Shown here piece after piece: positions 15,974-23,580 of a stretch of 64,000 nucleotides of DNA. Both the position numbers and the translations under genes were made by a program. Origin of the DNA: Thermococcus sp. 4557. GTDB taxonomy: Archaea; Methanobacteriota_B; Thermococci; Thermococcales; Thermococcaceae. The notes below the pieces were generated by a model. That model saw only the letters and a list, made by a program, of their open reading frames with translations, did not search any database and was not told the DNA's origin. Positions within the stretch are counted from its first letter, which is position 1. The number at the start of each line of letters is the position of its first letter. Location: assembly GCF_000221185.1 (NCBI RefSeq), contig NC_015865.1:1426001-1490000 (forward strand), given 5' to 3'.

Positions 15974-16329
15974 CCTCTCAACCTCCTGAGCTTGTTAACG
16001 TCAAGGCTTCCGTAGTGCCTGTAGGCGTTTATCGTGAGGGCCATCGCCAGCGAGAGAACACATACTCCAATGACTATGCTGGTGAGCGTGAGCGCCTGCG
16101 GAATCGGGGCAACCATTGCGCTCTTTACCGTCTCGTAGCCCGTGTAGATTGGCGCCGTCGGTATCTGGCCCGCCTCTATGCGGTATCCGAAGCTTATGAG
16201 GAGCAGGTGGATGCCTGCATCAATGATGTTGAGGGCCAGTATGAGCTTGATGAGGTTCCTCTTGTAGAGGAGGGCGTAGATCCCCATGGCTATTAGCAGG
16301 AATGCAGTGATGAACTGGAATGGTATCAT
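15970..16329 (-). CDS. mbhG: Mbh hydrogenase MrpC-like subunit MbhG
   Basis: A 119-residue, three-helix MrpC/NuoK homologue with YKRNLIKLILALNIIDAGIH and PQALTLTSIVIGVCVLS. The start is ATG 16329 (MIPFQFITA), overlapping the mbhF stop. The loop between helices 2 and 3 (GYRIEAGQIPTAPIYTGYE) is longer than in the paralogue. Confidence 0.93.
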   Translation of the reverse strand: MIPFQFITAFLLIAMGIYALLYKRNLIKLILALNIIDAGIHLLLISFGYRIEAGQIPTAPIYTGYETVKSAMVAPIPQALTLTSIVIGVCVLSLAMALTINAYRHYGSLDVNKLRRLRG

Positions 16330-16778
16330 TCTTTCCACCTCCTGTACGCCGCTATGGCGACCATCGCGCTGACCAGTCCCGCGAAGACCTTCAGTCCAAC
16401 TGCGAGGTTCATTATCGGCAGGTATCCGGCAGAGAGCAGCGTTCCCGGCTGGCCGTTGAAGACCGGCCCGCCCTGCCACAGCGTGTTGTAGAAGAACGCT
16501 ACGCCAAGGCCGAGCATGGCCGCTCCGAGGAATACCAGGCCGCCCAGACCTTCGAGGGCCGAGTAGAGGTGGTGGTTGTAGCGCCTCTTCATCTCGCCCA
16601 GCCCGAAGGCTATGAGGAACAGTATCCCGGCTCCCGCTATGGTCGCTCCTCCCTGGAAGCCGCCTCCCGGCGTAAGGTGACCGTGTGAGACCACGTAGGC
16701 ACCAAAGATTCCTATGAGCGGAATGGTGGCCCGCGCGGTGGTCTTAACGATCAGTCCCATGTCACTCTTCATCCTCAT
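16326..16778 (-). CDS. mbhF: Mbh hydrogenase MrpB-like subunit MbhF
   Basis: A 150-residue MrpB homologue with the signature SHGHLTPGGGFQGGATIAGAG. The start is ATG 16778 (MRMKSDMG) or ATG 16772, both behind GGAGGAGGG; either overlaps the end of mbhE by 11-17 bases. Part of the sodium/proton antiporter module. Confidence 0.92.
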   Translation of the reverse strand: MRMKSDMGLIVKTTARATIPLIGIFGAYVVSHGHLTPGGGFQGGATIAGAGILFLIAFGLGEMKRRYNHHLYSALEGLGGLVFLGAAMLGLGVAFFYNTLWQGGPVFNGQPGTLLSAGYLPIMNLAVGLKVFAGLVSAMVAIAAYRRWKE

Positions 16779-17064
16779 CCCTCCTCCAGGGCCTGAGAAG
16801 CGCAACCGCTCCTGCTATGGCAGTAAAGAGAACGGTAGCCTCTCCGAGGGTATCGTAGCCACGGTAGTCGAAGACTATGTCCGTAACTATGTTGGTTCCG
16901 CCGACCTCCTGCACGCCGTGGTCTATGTAGTACTGGTCGGTGTAGCGGTAGGCCTTCCAGTCCTCACCGCCGAGGCCGAACTTTATTCCGGTTGAGGGGC
17001 TCGCAACGACGAGCAGCACTCCGAGGAGGAACAGCAGTGCGAGAGCTCCGAAAGTCCTCTTCAT
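16762..17064 (-). CDS. mbhE: Mbh hydrogenase subunit MbhE (MrpA C-terminal-like)
   Basis: A 100-residue protein with an N-terminal helix, a polar region with DQYYIDHGVQEVGGTNIVTDIVF and the conserved DYRGYDTLGEATVLFTA. It ends in an acidic tail RRDEDEE. ATGA overlap with mbhD. Confidence 0.9.
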   Translation of the reverse strand: MKRTFGALALLFLLGVLLVVASPSTGIKFGLGGEDWKAYRYTDQYYIDHGVQEVGGTNIVTDIVFDYRGYDTLGEATVLFTAIAGAVALLRPWRRDEDEE

Positions 17065-17327
17065 GGTCCCTCACGCTCCCATCTCTCCGTTTTGGCTATC
17101 CCGTACACAACCACGGCCGTAACGACGCCGGCTCCGACCGCGGCCTCGGCTATCGCCACATCCGGCGCGTGGAGCATGTAGAACTCCAGGCTGAGGAGCA
17201 GGCTCATAGCGGCGGAAGCGATGGCCGCGCTGAGCAGGTCTCTCATCGTTATCGTGATGTAGGCCGCCACCAGCACGCCGAGGAGTATTCCGAACTGTAT
17301 GACCATGTCCATCGAAAGGGCGTTCAT
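17061..17327 (-). CDS. mbhD: Mbh hydrogenase subunit MbhD (MrpA-like)
   Basis: An 88-residue, three-helix subunit with the signature LLLSLEFYMLHAPDVAIAEAA. The acidic residues in this helix are implicated in sodium movement in Mrp-type complexes. ATGA overlap with mbhC. Confidence 0.92.
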   Translation of the reverse strand: MNALSMDMVIQFGILLGVLVAAYITITMRDLLSAAIASAAMSLLLSLEFYMLHAPDVAIAEAAVGAGVVTAVVVYGIAKTERWEREGP

Positions 17328-17695
17328 TCGGCACCACCCCTGAGCTTGTCTTCGTACGCGTCAATGACGGCTTTGACCGGCTTGTAGCCGCTCAGATGGG
17401 CCGCCTTGGCTATCGCGTGCGCTCCGGTCGGGTTCGTGAGGAGCAACGCGATGAGGGCAACTAGGCTGTGAAGCGCCATCTGGAGGTACTTGGGGTCGCC
17501 GGTGAGGTGGAGCTGGTAGGCGGCGTGAACCACCACCGCCAGAACCGCGAATATCGTCCCGAAGGTGGTGCACTTGGTCGCTCCGTGGAGTCTGGTGTAG
17601 ACGTCCGGGAACCTGTGGAGCGAGAAGCTGCCCAGCAGGTTGAACGTGATGTTTATCGCAAGGAATGCGTAGATGACGTAAGTGACAGCGTTCAT
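17324..17695 (-). CDS. mbhC: Mbh hydrogenase subunit MbhC (MrpG-like)
   Basis: A 123-residue MrpG homologue with HRFPDVYTRLHGATKCTTFG and NPTGAHAIAKAAHLSGY. Part of the MrpEFG module. It overlaps the mbhB stop by ATGA. Confidence 0.92.
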   Translation of the reverse strand: MNAVTYVIYAFLAINITFNLLGSFSLHRFPDVYTRLHGATKCTTFGTIFAVLAVVVHAAYQLHLTGDPKYLQMALHSLVALIALLLTNPTGAHAIAKAAHLSGYKPVKAVIDAYEDKLRGGAE

Positions 17696-17955
17696 TCCAA
17701 TCCCCCCTGGAGGTACTTGGCTATGGCCAGGGTTCCCACGTAGCTCAGAAGGGCGTAAACGATGGCGATATCGATGTATATCGTCCTGTCGTAGGCCGCT
17801 CCGAGGAGAACCATTCCGGCAACGATCAGCGTGTTGAGGGTGTCCACTCCGACCACTCTATCCGGCACGCTCGGTCCGAAGAACACCCTGAGCAGCGCCA
17901 GGAATGCTCCGATCATGACTATGACCGCCGCATAGAAGAACTCCGGTGCTATCAT
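17692..17955 (-). CDS. mbhB: Mbh hydrogenase subunit MbhB (MrpF-like)
   Basis: An 87-residue MrpF homologue with LRVFFGPSVPDRVVGVDTLN. The start is ATG 17955 (MIAPEFFY), overlapping the mbhA stop. Three hydrophobic helices. Confidence 0.92.
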   Translation of the reverse strand: MIAPEFFYAAVIVMIGAFLALLRVFFGPSVPDRVVGVDTLNTLIVAGMVLLGAAYDRTIYIDIAIVYALLSYVGTLAIAKYLQGGLE

Positions 17956-18452
17956 CTTCCCAGCCTCCTCGCCCATTTTTCAAATGAACCCGCTATGACC
18001 TCGGAGCTCTCCGGCTCCTTCTCGGTCACGTTTATCCAGTGGACGTAGAGGGCCTTCTCCTCGGGGCATGCGTCCACGGTGAGCGTTCCGGGGGTGAGCG
18101 TTATCGAGTTGCTGAGGATCGTGTACTGGGCGTCGTTTTCGAGATCGACCGGAACGCGAACGATTCCGGGCTTTATCCTGCCGGTTATGACGCGGTAGGC
18201 AACGTCGAGGTTCGCCTTGACCATGCCCCAGAAGAGCGGGCCGATGGAGTAAACCACAAAGCCGACCCACTTCGCCGGGTTGAGGAAGCGGGATGCCTTC
18301 TCGCCTATGATGTCCTTCGTCGTGAAGGCGATTATCCCCGAGAACACCACTCCCGCGACGAGCTCTTCGGGGCTCCACAGCATACCCTTGCTGCCCGCTG
18401 TCAGCACAAGCCAGAGCACGAATGACCAAATGAATACAGGAATGAAACCCAT
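17952..18452 (-). CDS. mbhA: Mbh hydrogenase subunit MbhA (MrpE-like), first gene
   Basis: A 166-residue MrpE homologue: two helices, then ANLDVAYRVITGRIKPGIV, LSNSITLTPGTLTVDA and LYVHWINV. ATG 18452 (MGFIPVFIW) is chosen because GTGGGGGG lies just upstream; a GTG 15 bases earlier is less likely. The predicted mRNA start near 18509 leaves a leader of about 57 bases. First gene of the canonical mbh operon. Confidence 0.93.
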   Translation of the reverse strand: MGFIPVFIWSFVLWLVLTAGSKGMLWSPEELVAGVVFSGIIAFTTKDIIGEKASRFLNPAKWVGFVVYSIGPLFWGMVKANLDVAYRVITGRIKPGIVRVPVDLENDAQYTILSNSITLTPGTLTVDACPEEKALYVHWINVTEKEPESSEVIAGSFEKWARRLGR

Positions 18453-18530
18453 TGTGCGTCCCCCCACTTTTGGTTTACAACCTTATCTCGGCTTCATTTT
18501 CCCGGATTTCCGCTTACCATAGAAAAAATC

Positions 18531-18540
18531 CTCTTAAAAG
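18531..18540 (-). promoter_or_regulatory. TATA box of mbh operon
   Basis: The minus strand reads CTTTTAAGAG, preceded by an AAC-rich BRE-like stretch, about 80 bases before the mbhA start. It is placed downstream of the SurR-type motif at 18586-18602. Confidence 0.5.
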
Positions 18541-18585
18541 GGTTTTTTGAAGCTTAGAATTGAAAACAAAGGTATCTAACCCTTC

Positions 18586-18602
18586 GTTGTTAACCAAAGG
18601 TT
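18586..18602 (+). promoter_or_regulatory. SurR-type operator upstream of mbh
   Basis: GTT-GTT-AAC-CAAAG-GTT fits GTTn3AACn5GTT exactly. It is upstream of the mbh TATA box by about 45-60 bases, the activating arrangement reported for Pyrococcus mbh in the absence of elemental sulfur. The core is palindromic, so orientation does not matter much. Confidence 0.75.
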
Positions 18603-18747
18603 AATTACCTGCCCGCGAACATCCGCGCCGAGGTCTTCCTCGATCGGGCGCTGGAGGAATGCGTTCTCTGGAAAATCCTGCATCGGTGCCTTCCTATGGC
18701 TTGAAACGGTATTTTAATGACCTTAGGGGCCTAAAATCCACCCAAAG

Positions 18748-18757
18748 CTTTATATAC
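18748..18757 (+). promoter_or_regulatory. TATA box of TRAM protein gene
   Basis: CTTTATATAC with a purine-rich BRE (CCAAAG) just upstream, a strong archaeal promoter. Predicted mRNA start near 18779, leaving a leader of about 58 bases. Confidence 0.7.
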
Positions 18758-18836
18758 CCTCGAGATGAGTTCCCAATGGGACTCTTCTCGGAGTCTTTCG
18801 AGGGAGCCCTGAAAGTTGAAAGAGTTGGTGTTAGAT

Positions 18837-19049
18837 ATGTATGGAGATGGATTTGGCGGTGGCTACGAAGCCCCTGTTAAGGTTGGAGAAAGGTATAGAG
18901 TTAGGATTGAGAGCCTTGGAAAGGGTGGCGATGGCATCGCCAAGATAAAGGGCTTCGTTATCTTCGTCCCGAACACTCAGGTCGGCGACGAGGTTGAGAT
19001 CGTCATTAACTCGGTCAAGAGGAAGTTCGCCTTTGGCGAAGTCATCTGA
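18837..19049 (+). CDS. TRAM-domain RNA-binding protein
   Basis: A 70-residue protein consisting of a glycine-rich start ([13 protein letters not shown]) and a single TRAM domain: [47 protein letters not shown]. Free-standing TRAM proteins are archaeal RNA chaperones thought to act like bacterial cold-shock proteins. ATG 18837 follows GTTGGTG; an in-frame upstream start at 18816 lacks such a site. It has its own strong promoter and is followed by an oligo-T stretch, so it is monocistronic and probably abundant. Confidence 0.92.
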   Translation: MYGDGFGGGYEAPVKVGERYRVRIESLGKGGDGIAKIKGFVIFVPNTQVGDEVEIVINSVKRKFAFGEVI

Positions 19050-19052
19050 TCC

Positions 19053-19058
19053 TTTTTT
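19053..19058 (+). terminator. T-run after TRAM gene
   Basis: TTTTTT three bases after the TRAM stop codon, a typical archaeal oligo-T termination signal. Confidence 0.5.
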
Positions 19059-19129
19059 CCTCTTATTCTTACATGCAAATATTGCGAGACGTTTTTAAGG
19101 TATTAATTCAAGATTTTCTTGGTGAGTCC

Positions 19130-19429
19130 ATGGATGAGGACTCCATAATGATCGGAGTTGTAATTGGAGTCCTGGTTCTTCTGTCACCCGTCATGCTCTA
19201 CTGGACGGTGGCGCTCCTCGATACATCGGGTATCGACCGCTACCTCCCCGGTGCGCTTTTCGTAGCCGTCTCGGCATTGATTCCGGTCCTGATCGTTTGC
19301 TCCCTTTCCTACCTCGTTATGCGGCACTACAACAGGCCCCGCGAATGGATAAAGAAGAAATTAACGCTCGTGGCCCTTTTTCTCTTCGCCGCCCTCTTCA
19401 TGCTCCTGAGTATTATGGGTGCGGTTTAA
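19130..19429 (+). CDS. Small membrane protein with three helices
   Basis: A 99-residue protein with hydrophobic segments around IMIGVVIGVLVLLSPVML, GALFVAVSALIPVLIVCSL and TLVALFLFAALFMLLSIMG, and a basic loop RHYNRPREWIKKK. ATG 19130 is chosen because GGTGA is four bases upstream and a TATA-like GTTTTTAAGG lies near 19090; an upstream ATG at 19073 would precede the predicted mRNA start. No family recognised. Confidence 0.65.
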   Translation: MDEDSIMIGVVIGVLVLLSPVMLYWTVALLDTSGIDRYLPGALFVAVSALIPVLIVCSLSYLVMRHYNRPREWIKKKLTLVALFLFAALFMLLSIMGAV

Positions 19430-19481
19430 TCCCCATTTTTGAACCGCACCCTTTTTAAACCCCTTCCCAGAGCGCCCACCG

Positions 19482-20759
19482 ATGGTCAGGGTTCACGTCG
19501 AGACCTACGGGTGCACGAGGAACAGGGCAGACGCCGAGATGATGGAGGCGATTCTGGTTAGTGCGGGCTATGGGCTGGCGGAGACCCCCGAAACTGCCGA
19601 TTACGTCGTGGTGAACACCTGTGCCGTCAAGGACCCGACGGAGAAGCACATGCGCGAGAGGATAAAGGAGCTCCTCGATGCGGGCAGGAAGGTGATCGTC
19701 ACCGGCTGCCTCCCTCACGTCAACCCGGATGCAATAGATTCACGCGTTTCCGGGATACTCGGTGTTAAGAGCATAGACAGGATAGCCGAGGCGATAAGCC
19801 TAGCGGAGCGCGGCGGGAAGCTGGTGAGCGTCGAGGGCTGGCGCGAGAGGAACATAGACAAGCTCGAACTTCCGAGACTCTGGAAGGGCGGCGTTGCCTT
19901 CGTCGTCCCGATAAGCGAGGGTTGCCTCAACGCATGCACCTACTGCGCGACCCGCTTCGCCAGGGGAGTTCTGAGGAGCTACAAACCGGAGCTCGTCGTT
20001 AAGTGGGTTAAGGAGGCCCTCGCCAGGGGATACAGGGAGATACAGCTGTCGAGCGAGGACACCGGCTGCTACGGCTTCGACATCGGGACGAACCTGGCCG
20101 AACTCCTCGACGAGATAACTGCCATCGAGGGCGACTTCAGGGTCAGGGTTGGAATGATGAACCCGAACCACGTTCTCAGGTTCCTCGACGAGCTCGTCGA
20201 TGCCTACACCGATGAGAAGGTCTACCGCTTCATCCACCTGCCCGTCCAGAGCGGCGACGATGAGGTTCTGAAGCGGATGGGTAGAACGTACACTGTGGAA
20301 CAGTTCGAGGAGATAGTTCGAACTTTTCGTAAGAAAGTTCGCGATTTGAACCTCAACACGGACATAATAGTTGGCTTCCCCGGGGAAACTGATGAGGCCT
20401 TCAGGAACACCGTGGGGCTGGTGGAGCGCGTCAGGCCCGACAAAATCAACGTTTCGCGCTATTCACCGAGGCCCGGAACGATAGCGGCGAAGTGGAAGCA
20501 GATTCCCGGCTGGAAGGCCAAGGAGCGCTCGAGGGAGCTTCACAGGCTCCGCCTTGCCATAGCCTACGAGATAAACCGCGCCTACGTCGGGAGAACCGTT
20601 GAGGTTCTCGTCCACGGCGAGGGTAAGAAGGGCGGCGTCGAGGGCAGGACTTTCAACTACAAGGATATAATCCTCGATTCTGGCGAACCCGGCGAATTTC
20701 TGCAGGTTCGGGTTGATTGGGCCGGCTCAACGTATCTTAAGGGTACATCCCTCCGCTGA
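19482..20759 (+). CDS. tRNA methylthiotransferase, MiaB/CDKAL1 (MtaB-like) family
   Basis: 425 residues. N-terminal UPF0004 domain with three cluster cysteines (C11 in ETYGCTRN, C47 in NTCAVK, C76 in TGCLPHV); radical-SAM motif SEGCLNACTYC (C148, C152, C155); C-terminal TRAM domain with VEVLVHGEGKKGGVEGRT. The archaeal/eukaryotic branch adds a methylthio group to t6A37 of tRNAs that read ANN codons. The length is that of the archaeal CDKAL1-like enzymes. Monocistronic by context. The substrate is inferred from the subfamily rather than shown. Confidence 0.93.
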   Translation: MVRVHVETYGCTRNRADAEMMEAILVSAGYGLAETPETADYVVVNTCAVKDPTEKHMRERIKELLDAGRKVIVTGCLPHVNPDAIDSRVSGILGVKSIDRIAEAISLAERGGKLVSVEGWRERNIDKLELPRLWKGGVAFVVPISEGCLNACTYCATRFARGVLRSYKPELVVKWVKEALARGYREIQLSSEDTGCYGFDIGTNLAELLDEITAIEGDFRVRVGMMNPNHVLRFLDELVDAYTDEKVYRFIHLPVQSGDDEVLKRMGRTYTVEQFEEIVRTFRKKVRDLNLNTDIIVGFPGETDEAFRNTVGLVERVRPDKINVSRYSPRPGTIAAKWKQIPGWKAKERSRELHRLRLAIAYEINRAYVGRTVEVLVHGEGKKGGVEGRTFNYKDIILDSGEPGEFLQVRVDWAGSTYLKGTSLR

Positions 20760-20873
20760 GGTATCTTTCTTGGGGAGTATTCAATGATTATTGTGGGATG
20801 TCTAACGGGTTTTGGGTTTCATTGTAGAACTTACAATATCAAAGGGTGAACCAATTAGGTTTGCATTCGAAAA

Positions 20874-20882
20874 CTATTTATA
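20874..20882 (+). promoter_or_regulatory. TATA box of secreted filament-like protein gene
   Basis: CTATTTATA about 50 bases upstream of the gene at 20932; the strong ribosome binding site GGAGGTGA at 20921-20928 follows. This suggests high expression. Confidence 0.6.
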
Positions 20883-20931
20883 CTCTCGTGCAAGCATATA
20901 AACAAATCCTTCATGCTGGAGGTGAATCAGG

Positions 20932-21336
20932 ATGAGAAGGAGTAATAAGAAAAGGTTAATTCCGCTGGCACTCGCCCTTGTGCTGGCGATGGTTGGCGCT
21001 GCTCTGGCTGTTCCGGCTATTACTGTGAACGTTCAGCAGGTTGGTGGTGGTTCCAATACGGATGCTAAGATAGACACTACTACTGCCGCCATCAACTGGG
21101 ATATCTCAGGAACCACCATAACTGGTGCTACGATAACCCTTGATCAGGGACCTGGTGTGGATAGTACTTGGGATCTCTACATAACCCTCGACGATGATAA
21201 TGTTATTCATGTTAATGGCAACATTGGGGCGTCTGATACTACAATTACTGTGTCTTCAGGCATTAACATAGACCTTACTCAAAACTACATCAAGAGTGTG
21301 TCCCTTGTTATTGCTGGCAATCAGGTCAATACATGA
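20932..21336 (+). CDS. Small secreted beta-rich protein, candidate TasA/AbpA-like filament subunit
   Basis: 134 residues with a classical signal peptide: basic KKRLIP, hydrophobic core LALALVLAMVGAALA, and a predicted cut before VPAITVNVQQVG. The mature part is about 107 residues, rich in Thr, Ile, Asp and Asn and predicted all-beta (TTAAINWDISGTTITGATIT). There is no type III pilin cleavage site. The next two genes encode a DUF2341 protein whose mature end starts almost identically (VPSIDLTVQPIG) and a SipW-like signal peptidase. That neighbourhood recalls tapA-sipW-tasA and archaeal bundling pili, where the N-terminal strand is donated to the next subunit. The filament role is inferred. Confidence 0.65.
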   Translation: MRRSNKKRLIPLALALVLAMVGAALAVPAITVNVQQVGGGSNTDAKIDTTTAAINWDISGTTITGATITLDQGPGVDSTWDLYITLDDDNVIHVNGNIGASDTTITVSSGINIDLTQNYIKSVSLVIAGNQVNT

Positions 21337-21423
21337 TTGGCACTTGGCATAGGTTGAATGAACGCTACACGCCCCGACCTCCTTTCCTTTTCTGCGTTTT
21401 CTGACCCTTATGAGTGCTAAACC

Positions 21424-22539
21424 ATGCCACGCCACCCCATCGACGGTAAACTCAGAATCTTCGGCTTGATTTTCCTACTCGCGTCTTTCCTAGTTCTGGC
21501 TCCCGCTTTTTCCGTTCCATCGATTGATTTGACCGTCCAGCCCATCGGCTCCTGCACCGCCGGGAGGTACTACATCGACGTCAACGTTACCAACCTCGAG
21601 AACAGGGAGCTCGTGAACTACACCTTCAACATAACCATTCCCTCTGACAGGATACCCGCTTACTCCCGGCTCAAAGCCGGTAACGTCTACGTCGTCGATG
21701 AAAACGGCAATCCCCTCTACTACTGGGTTATGAGGCGTACCAGCAGGGTTTTCACGGTCTTTTTCAAAGTCCCCCGGATTCCTGCCCGCGGCCGGGCCCT
21801 GGTGAGGATATACTACGGTTCAGACAACCCCTACAGGCGCTATAGGAAGCCTGCTGAGCTCTTTGTCTACTGGGAACCCTTCAACCGCCTCAAGAGCTAC
21901 CCCTACGTCGATAGTGGCATCTTTTCCAATTCCCAGGCCTTTGGGGGCGGGGAGCTTTACATCAAGAGGGGAAAGCTGGTCGTGAACTCGACTATCTCGA
22001 CCAACTGGTGGTCTGGGAGCACGGCAAAGGAGGCCGAGCTGGTGAGGCTCAAGGTCGATGACTCCTACGCCGTAGTCTTCAAGTTCAAAAGGGGCTCCGG
22101 TAAGCAGGGGGTCGTCAGTTACCCCTTTTACATGTTCATCCATGCTGCCGTTGGCAACGGGGACAGGTACGACTACATAGCGATTAAGGAGAACTTCAAC
22201 TCCAAGTTCCGCTTCGAGTTCGGCAACGACCGGAGCGGAAGCGACGAAACCAGCAAGTATGCCGGAAAGCAGTACTACCTCGGCGAGATAGTGGTCACCC
22301 CGCGGAACAGCACAGGCAGGATCGAGAAGTTCTCGAGTGGGGCTTTGATCGTTTCCCACGTCTTCGAGACCAGCAACCGCTTCAGGAACAGGGAGGTTTC
22401 GATAGGGTTCGGCCAAGCGAACGCTGATTGGTGGGGCACCGTCAATCTTTTAGCCTACGTTGACTGGGTTTACATAGTGAGGCACGCTAACTATGGGGCT
22501 GAAATAGTGAGGATGGGTGCCGAATGCGGCTTTAATTAG
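21424..22539 (+). CDS. Secreted DUF2341-domain protein, candidate filament adaptor
   Basis: 371 residues. Signal peptide (LRIFGLIFLLASFLVLAPAFS), then VPSIDLTVQPIGSC, matching the start of the mature protein encoded just upstream. Residues about 55-135 resemble DUF2341 (NVTNLENRELVNYTFNI, RALVRIYYGSDNPYRR). The rest is a beta-rich domain with many aromatic residues (TNWWSGSTAKEAELVRL, NADWWGTVNLLAYVDWVYIV), lectin or LamG-like in flavour. It could be the tip or anchoring subunit of the filament. The ATG lacks a strong ribosome binding site, which fits lower expression than the preceding gene. Confidence 0.65.
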   Translation: MPRHPIDGKLRIFGLIFLLASFLVLAPAFSVPSIDLTVQPIGSCTAGRYYIDVNVTNLENRELVNYTFNITIPSDRIPAYSRLKAGNVYVVDENGNPLYYWVMRRTSRVFTVFFKVPRIPARGRALVRIYYGSDNPYRRYRKPAELFVYWEPFNRLKSYPYVDSGIFSNSQAFGGGELYIKRGKLVVNSTISTNWWSGSTAKEAELVRLKVDDSYAVVFKFKRGSGKQGVVSYPFYMFIHAAVGNGDRYDYIAIKENFNSKFRFEFGNDRSGSDETSKYAGKQYYLGEIVVTPRNSTGRIEKFSSGALIVSHVFETSNRFRNREVSIGFGQANADWWGTVNLLAYVDWVYIVRHANYGAEIVRMGAECGFN

Positions 22540-22550
22540 GTGGTGGTTTA

Positions 22551-23120
22551 ATGGTAAAGCGTCGTATCGACGTCCTCTCCCTAATCTCGTACTTCCTCCT
22601 GTTCTTCGTGGTCCTAGTCGTGGTTCTTCACTTCGTCTTCGGCTTCCAGTACGTCGTTATCCTGACCGACTCGATGGAGCCGCACATAAACCCCAACGAC
22701 CTCGTTGTGACGATGCCCTCCTCCCCGGATGGGCTCCACGTGGGGGACGTTATCCTCTACCGCGTGACCATCGGCAACTCGACGTACAAAATAACCCACC
22801 GCATAGTTGATGTGAGGACGGATTCTGGCGGAAGGATTTACTACGTCACCAGAGGCGACAACAGGGACTATAGTGATCCCTGGAGGGTTTATCCAGAACA
22901 GGTTCTTGGAAGGGTGGTTCTGGTCATCCCAAGGGTGGGGGTTGTCTGGTACTACACCCCGCTGATAGTTTTCGGGATTTTCCTGTTTATAATAGCTTCC
23001 CTGGCCTACGACCTGGCCTGGCTCCTGCTCGAGGAAGAACCCCCGCGTTCAAAATCCAGAAAGGCGGACCTCGTCGCTCTGAGAAGGAAGAAAATAAAGG
23101 TTCATCACTACAGGCGCTAA
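22551..23120 (+). CDS. Signal peptidase I, SipW/archaeal type
   Basis: 189 residues with an N-terminal helix (ISYFLLFFVVLVVVLHFVF), catalytic Ser41 in LTDSMEPHI, His83 in KITHRIVDV and the acidic box RGDNRDYSD (residues 101-109), as in ER/archaeal signal peptidases that use Ser-His-Asp. A second membrane segment (IVFGIFLFIIASLAYDLAW) is near the C-terminus, followed by a basic tail. It starts 11 bases after the DUF2341 gene, so it is probably dedicated to processing the two exported proteins upstream. A different signal peptidase I is at 46.0 kb. Confidence 0.88.
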   Translation: MVKRRIDVLSLISYFLLFFVVLVVVLHFVFGFQYVVILTDSMEPHINPNDLVVTMPSSPDGLHVGDVILYRVTIGNSTYKITHRIVDVRTDSGGRIYYVTRGDNRDYSDPWRVYPEQVLGRVVLVIPRVGVVWYYTPLIVFGIFLFIIASLAYDLAWLLLEEEPPRSKSRKADLVALRRKKIKVHHYRR

Positions 23121-23473
23121 GCCCACTCGTCCTCGGGAATGGCCTCCTTTTTGGCCGGGATTATGCAGAGGAACTCCAGCGTTTCTCCGGTTGCCTTGTA
23201 GCCGTGGGGCTCGTTGGGCGGGACGTAGAGGAAGTCGCCCTCCCTGACGTGGAACTCTTCCTTTCCGTTCGTTATGATTCCCTCTCCCTTGACGATGAAT
23301 ATCTCGTGCTCCCAGTCGTGGTCGTGGAGAGGTATCTCCGCGCCCTTCTTGAGGACGAAGTATCGCATCGCGTAGTTCTTCGCTCCGAGCTTTGGAGAAA
23401 CGAGCCACCTTATCGTCACTCCCTCAAAACCGGTGTCCTTCTCGGGGACCTCGGTGTAGTGTCCGACGAACAT
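23117..23473 (-). CDS. Cupin-domain protein
   Basis: 118 residues forming a single cupin barrel with metal-ligand motif 1 PLHDHDWEHEIFIVKGEG and motif 2 GDFLYVPPNEPHGYKATG. Small archaeal cupins of this type bind a divalent metal; the substrate is unknown. The stop codon overlaps that of the convergent signal peptidase gene by four bases. Confidence 0.85.
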   Translation of the reverse strand: MFVGHYTEVPEKDTGFEGVTIRWLVSPKLGAKNYAMRYFVLKKGAEIPLHDHDWEHEIFIVKGEGIITNGKEEFHVREGDFLYVPPNEPHGYKATGETLEFLCIIPAKKEAIPEDEWA

Positions 23474-23580
23474 GGTACCACCGACCCAACTTGGATGAAC
23501 GGATATTTAAACGATGCGGTGGGTGGAAAAACGAATCAAAAGGGCTTTAAGCATCCCCCTCGAGGGGGTTTCAGGTGAAG

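Larger units (their letters stand above)
18453..18836. other. Divergent intergenic region between mbh and TRAM gene, with a possible gene remnant
   Basis: 384 bases without an annotated gene. It holds the mbh promoter and SurR-type site (minus) and the TRAM gene promoter (plus). Between them, 18609-18704 is GC-rich and reads as 31 codons beginning LPANIRAEVFLDRALEEC before a stop. This looks like the tail of a decayed coding gene; I cannot name it. Confidence 0.5.

Noticed and set aside
14867-16015. Long plus-strand frame of 382 codons opposite mbhH
   Set aside because: Low-complexity Glu/Arg/Tyr-rich translation antisense to a clear membrane protein; a codon-bias shadow in GC-rich DNA.
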